Shown here: positions 6,364-8,730 of the stretch, piece by piece | How the letters are laid out: each line of letters opens with the position of its first letter | How positions within the stretch are numbered: position 1 is the stretch's first letter | Source: Bacillota bacterium | GTDB taxonomy: Bacteria; Bacillota; Clostridia; Oscillospirales; Acutalibacteraceae | NCBI GenBank assembly: GCA_023415895.1 | Contig: JAEZJA010000248.1 | Span: 1 to 8,730, forward strand | Reading direction: 5' to 3' | Length of the DNA stretch: 8,730 nucleotides | Program-made: the position numbers and the translations under genes | Notes under the pieces: model-generated | The model's input: only the letters and a program-made list of their open reading frames with translations | Database searches by the model: none | What the model was told of the DNA's origin: nothing

Positions 6364-7176
6364 ATGTTTTCGGTTGTCAACGGGAAAAAGGGAATCCTGG
6401 CACTGGTCGGCTGCGTGGCGCTGCTGCTGGTATCGGCCGTCTGTGTCAATATTGTGGAAAACAAGGTTGAGGCAACCGCCGCGTCGGCCAACACCAACTG
6501 GGGTCTGAGCTTCCGTGAGGAGGGGAAGGCACCCATCGGTAATGCCACACCGGAATTTTTAAAACAGTATGATGCCTATTTTTTGGGCAATACGGCCAAC
6601 AAGGTGATCTATCTCACCTTTGACGCAGGATACGAAAACGGCTATACGCCTTCCATTCTCGATACGCTGAAAAAGCACAATGTCAAGGCAACCTTTTTTG
6701 TTGTAGGTCATTACTTGGAAACGAGTCCCGATCTGGTCAAGCGCATGTGCGACGAAGGGCACATTGTCGGCAACCACACCTATCACCACTACGATATGTC
6801 CAAAATATCGGATATGGAAGCGTTTAAATCGGAAATGTGCTCGGTGGAGGAGATGTACAAACAGGTCACCGGCCAGGATATGCAGAAGTATTACCGGCCT
6901 CCACAGGGCAAATACAGTGAAGCCAATTTGAAGAATGCACAGGCGCTGGGGTATCAAACCATTTTTTGGAGTCTGGCCTATGTTGACTGGTATCAGGATA
7001 AACAGCCGACAAGGGAGGAGGCCTTTTCCAAGCTGCTCACCCGCATCCATCCGGGTGCCGTTGTCCTGCTGCACAGTACGTCAAAAACCAACGCCGAGAT
7101 TTTGGATGAGCTTCTGACCAAATGGGAGGCCCAGGGGTATTCCTTCGGTACTTTGGCGGATCTGCGCGTCTCCTGA
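6364..7176 (+). CDS. pdaA: Sporulation polysaccharide deacetylase PdaA (muramic delta-lactam de-N-acetylase)
   Basis: CE4-family deacetylase that removes the N-acetyl group from muramic acid whose peptide was cleaved by CwlD and closes the delta-lactam ring of the spore cortex. The 270 residues begin with a membrane segment (about 10-31) that anchors or exports the protein. The PdaA signature NWG (45-47) and YDAYFLGNT (69-77) follow, then IYLTFDAGYENGYTP with Asp87 as expected catalytic base, GHIVGNHTYHH with metal-type His138 and His142, RPPQG (178-182), SLAYVDW (203-209) and LLHS with His237. Length and motifs match B. subtilis PdaA closely. The second acidic residue of the canonical TFDDG motif is Ala88 (Asn in B. 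subtilis PdaA). ATG 6364 is chosen because AGATGGTG ends 5 nt upstream and the anchor begins just after; the frame is open back to ATG 6283, which would add 27 residues not typical of the family. cwlD lies two genes downstream. Confidence 0.95.
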   Translation: MFSVVNGKKGILALVGCVALLLVSAVCVNIVENKVEATAASANTNWGLSFREEGKAPIGNATPEFLKQYDAYFLGNTANKVIYLTFDAGYENGYTPSILDTLKKHNVKATFFVVGHYLETSPDLVKRMCDEGHIVGNHTYHHYDMSKISDMEAFKSEMCSVEEMYKQVTGQDMQKYYRPPQGKYSEANLKNAQALGYQTIFWSLAYVDWYQDKQPTREEAFSKLLTRIHPGAVVLLHSTSKTNAEILDELLTKWEAQGYSFGTLADLRVS

Positions 7177-7210
7177 CACAAATGTCACAAACTGTTCATG
7201 GTTTCGCGTA

Positions 7211-7239
7211 TTGCCGTTGGGTGCAAATGATGCTATACT
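7211..7239 (+). promoter_or_regulatory. SigA-type promoter for the membrane protein-cwlD unit
   Basis: TTGCCG (7211-7216), a 17-nt spacer ending in TGC, and TATACT (7234-7239) form a -35/extended -10 promoter of housekeeping type. Transcription would start near 7246, about 60 nt before ATG 7305. No clear terminator separates it from pdaA, so read-through from pdaA is also possible. Confidence 0.65.
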
Positions 7240-7304
7240 GAAGGTATTCTCTGTGTTTTTGGCACAAAATGATTAACGATGTGAAAAGTGAGGACGGCGA
7301 AACG

Positions 7305-8198
7305 ATGTCTACTACACCTGAAAAGAACTCGAACAATCTCACTCTGGCGGATATGAAAAAAGCCAATCTCAAGCTGGCAGTCAGTGTGTTTTTGCGTACA
7401 CTGCTGTCAGCTTTGCTCTGCTTTATTGTCTATATGTCCATCGTGATGGTGGTCACAGGGTTGACGACCAAAACGATTGGTACGCAGATCTATGAGACGG
7501 GCAGTGATGGTAAGGCAGTTCTGATTTACGAGGAAACCTTTGCGTCGACCACCCAGACGACCGTGCAGACAGTGGCGACCTCGGCACAGGCAGCCTCCAC
7601 CGAGGTACAGGGAGCGGAGTCTTCTGACGTTTCGGACGCGTCCGATGCGGCGGGAGAAACGACCGCGTCAACACTGCCTTCCAATCAGTATTCCCAGCCC
7701 ATCCGGTCGGAGGTTCCCCATAGCGCGACGGTTGCCATGAATATCCTTTCCCAAGTGATGATGCTCCTTCTGTATGTCAGCATTCCTTATTCGCTGCTAT
7801 GGATGCAGGGGGATAAGGACAGCAATATGGTTCATTTCAAACATATGCCCGAGGATACGCTGCGTGGACTGAAGGTCGGTCTGATGGCCGCCATCCCTTC
7901 CTTTGCATTCTATGTGGTGCTGCTGTTGAGCAAGCTGGGGGTCGTTTTCCCCAATTATTTCTTCCTCTATCGTTTCCTCAACATCGCGTTTCTGCCGCTC
8001 ATGTCGGCCTTTACAGGCACAGCGGCCAGTGCGACGGTCGATGTGCCTTGGTTGGGGATTGGGGTTATTCTGCTGACTCTGGCGGTGCTGCCGGCCGTGT
8101 GTCATCTGGCCTACACGCTGGGCTACAAGCATATCTCCATCTCCGAAAAGATCATCTATGTGGATCCGGCCAAGAAAAAGAAGAAACGCCGCTATTAA
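7305..8198 (+). CDS. Multi-pass membrane protein of unknown function, between pdaA and cwlD
   Basis: I do not recognise this 297-residue protein. A short hydrophilic N-terminus with basic KKANLK precedes TM1 (about 27-52). Next comes a long linker (53-143), very rich in Ser, Thr, Ala and acidic residues at about 80-125, presumably outside the membrane and disordered. Further hydrophobic segments lie at about 145-167, 189-208, 218-236 and 250-271, before a cytoplasmic-looking tail ending in KKKKKRRY. Five segments would put that basic tail outside, against the positive-inside rule, so the exact topology is unclear. ATG 7305 is chosen because GAGGA lies 10 nt upstream; ATG 7269 has no ribosome binding site. 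It has its own promoter, and cwlD follows by 52 bp, so the two are probably co-transcribed. A role in cortex synthesis or membrane placement of CwlD is possible from context only. Confidence 0.88.
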   Translation: MSTTPEKNSNNLTLADMKKANLKLAVSVFLRTLLSALLCFIVYMSIVMVVTGLTTKTIGTQIYETGSDGKAVLIYEETFASTTQTTVQTVATSAQAASTEVQGAESSDVSDASDAAGETTASTLPSNQYSQPIRSEVPHSATVAMNILSQVMMLLLYVSIPYSLLWMQGDKDSNMVHFKHMPEDTLRGLKVGLMAAIPSFAFYVVLLLSKLGVVFPNYFFLYRFLNIAFLPLMSAFTGTAASATVDVPWLGIGVILLTLAVLPAVCHLAYTLGYKHISISEKIIYVDPAKKKKKRRY

Positions 8199-8214
8199 TC
8201 CGTTGGTATGATTG

Positions 8215-8250
8215 TGCCTCCCCGTTCATACGCTGTACGGGGTGATGGCA
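8215..8250 (+). promoter_or_regulatory. Hairpin covering the cwlD ribosome binding site
   Basis: TGCC (8215-8218) pairs with GGCA (8247-8250), and inside it CCCCGT (8220-8225) pairs with ACGGGG (8237-8242) around an 11-nt loop. The GGGG of the cwlD Shine-Dalgarno is in the 3' arm, and the outer stem ends at the base before ATG 8251. No U-run follows, so it is not a standard terminator. The effect on translation is inferred. Confidence 0.45.
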
Positions 8251-8730
8251 ATGAAACGGTATAGTGTCAAACGCATCTGGCATCCGGCTTTGCTTATATG
8301 CCTGGTGGTGGCGTGTATTCTATTGTCGGTCTTTGCAGCGGTGTTCATCAACAAGAGGATGGATCGTTCGGTCGGCGCCGCCCAACACGATGTCGAACAG
8401 GGGTACATCCTGATTGATGCGGGGCATGGGGGAGAAGACGGTGGCTGCATCGCGTCCGACGGGACGGTGGAAAAGGACATCAATCTGGCCATTTCTATGC
8501 CGCTGGCGGATATGCTGCGCCTCTTCGGCTACAACGTGCAGCTGACACGAGACGGAGACTATTCTGTTTACGACATCAGCAAGGGAACCATCCGTGAGCG
8601 CAAGATCAGCGACCTCAAGCAGCGGCTGGCGCTGTTTAACAGCAGCCGCATGACGATCAGCATCCATCAGAACCATTTCACGCAGTCGCAGTATTTTGGC
8701 ACACAGCTATTTTATTCGCTGAATAATGCC
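8251..8730 (+). CDS. cwlD: N-acetylmuramoyl-L-alanine amidase CwlD, 3' end cut by window edge
   Basis: Zinc-dependent Amidase_3 enzyme that cleaves the stem peptide from muramic acid in the cortex, the first step toward muramic delta-lactam. The visible 160 codons show an N-terminal membrane anchor (about 13-33), IDAGHGGEDGG with zinc ligand His59, EKDINL with Glu74, QLTRDGD (97-103), the CwlD-like RERKISDLKQRLALFN (115-130), and ISIHQNHF with His139. The catalytic glutamate region near the C-terminus (usually ENGFLSN or EVGFLSN) lies beyond the edge; about 80 residues are missing compared with B. subtilis CwlD (about 237). Start 8251 has GGGG 8 nt upstream; in-frame ATG 8245 is only 2 nt from it. 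The CwlD-specific linker and the pdaA neighbour favour CwlD over other Amidase_3 enzymes. Confidence 0.92.
   Translation, partial: MKRYSVKRIWHPALLICLVVACILLSVFAAVFINKRMDRSVGAAQHDVEQGYILIDAGHGGEDGGCIASDGTVEKDINLAISMPLADMLRLFGYNVQLTRDGDYSVYDISKGTIRERKISDLKQRLALFNSSRMTISIHQNHFTQSQYFGTQLFYSLNNA

Noticed and set aside
6403..6414. Lipobox LVGC in PdaA (Cys17)
   Set aside because: The preceding hydrophobic stretch is too short and a longer hydrophobic segment follows the Cys, which fits a membrane anchor better than a lipoprotein signal.
6077..6508. 143-codon plus-strand ORF overlapping the pdaA start
   Set aside because: The second half is out of frame with clear pdaA coding sequence and no ribosome binding site precedes its ATG. 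The first part is considered only as a possible remnant.

Overview
The window comes from the chromosome of an endospore-forming, moderately GC-rich member of the Clostridia (Firmicutes). The main evidence is the pair pdaA and cwlD, whose products make the muramic delta-lactam of the spore cortex. Purine-rich Shine-Dalgarno sites and TATACT-type -10 boxes agree with this. I cannot name a genus from the sequence.

Left half, minus strand (4602 down to 1): recG, a complete DNA helicase gene that probably starts at TTG, is followed 93 bp later by a cation-transporting P-type ATPase of the PMCA-like (PIIB) calcium pump type. The ATPase gene runs off the left edge after its eighth membrane segment. 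In the recG-ATPase gap lies a 51-nt two-tier hairpin that contains the whole ATPase Shine-Dalgarno. Its only two non-Watson-Crick positions are C.A on the plus strand but G.U in the minus-strand RNA, which suggests a translational control element.

Middle (about 4603-6363): a visibly AT-richer stretch. It holds divergent promoters, one plus-strand gene for a 310-residue protein resembling the BtrH N-terminal (papain-like fold) family, an intrinsic terminator, and a roughly 330-bp tract with small ORFs, possible gene remnants and self-complementary sequence. Its base composition and isolation suggest later acquisition.

Right part, plus strand (6364-8730): pdaA (sporulation N-acetylmuramic acid deacetylase), an unrecognised multi-pass membrane protein with its own extended -10 promoter, and cwlD (N-acetylmuramoyl-L-alanine amidase, cut by the right edge). 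CwlD strips the stem peptide from muramic acid in the cortex; PdaA then deacetylates it and closes the delta-lactam ring that germination lytic enzymes recognise. The membrane protein between them is a candidate for a role in the same process. The cwlD Shine-Dalgarno also lies in a hairpin that ends exactly at the proposed start codon.

No tRNA, rRNA, CRISPR array, insertion sequence or integrase was seen.
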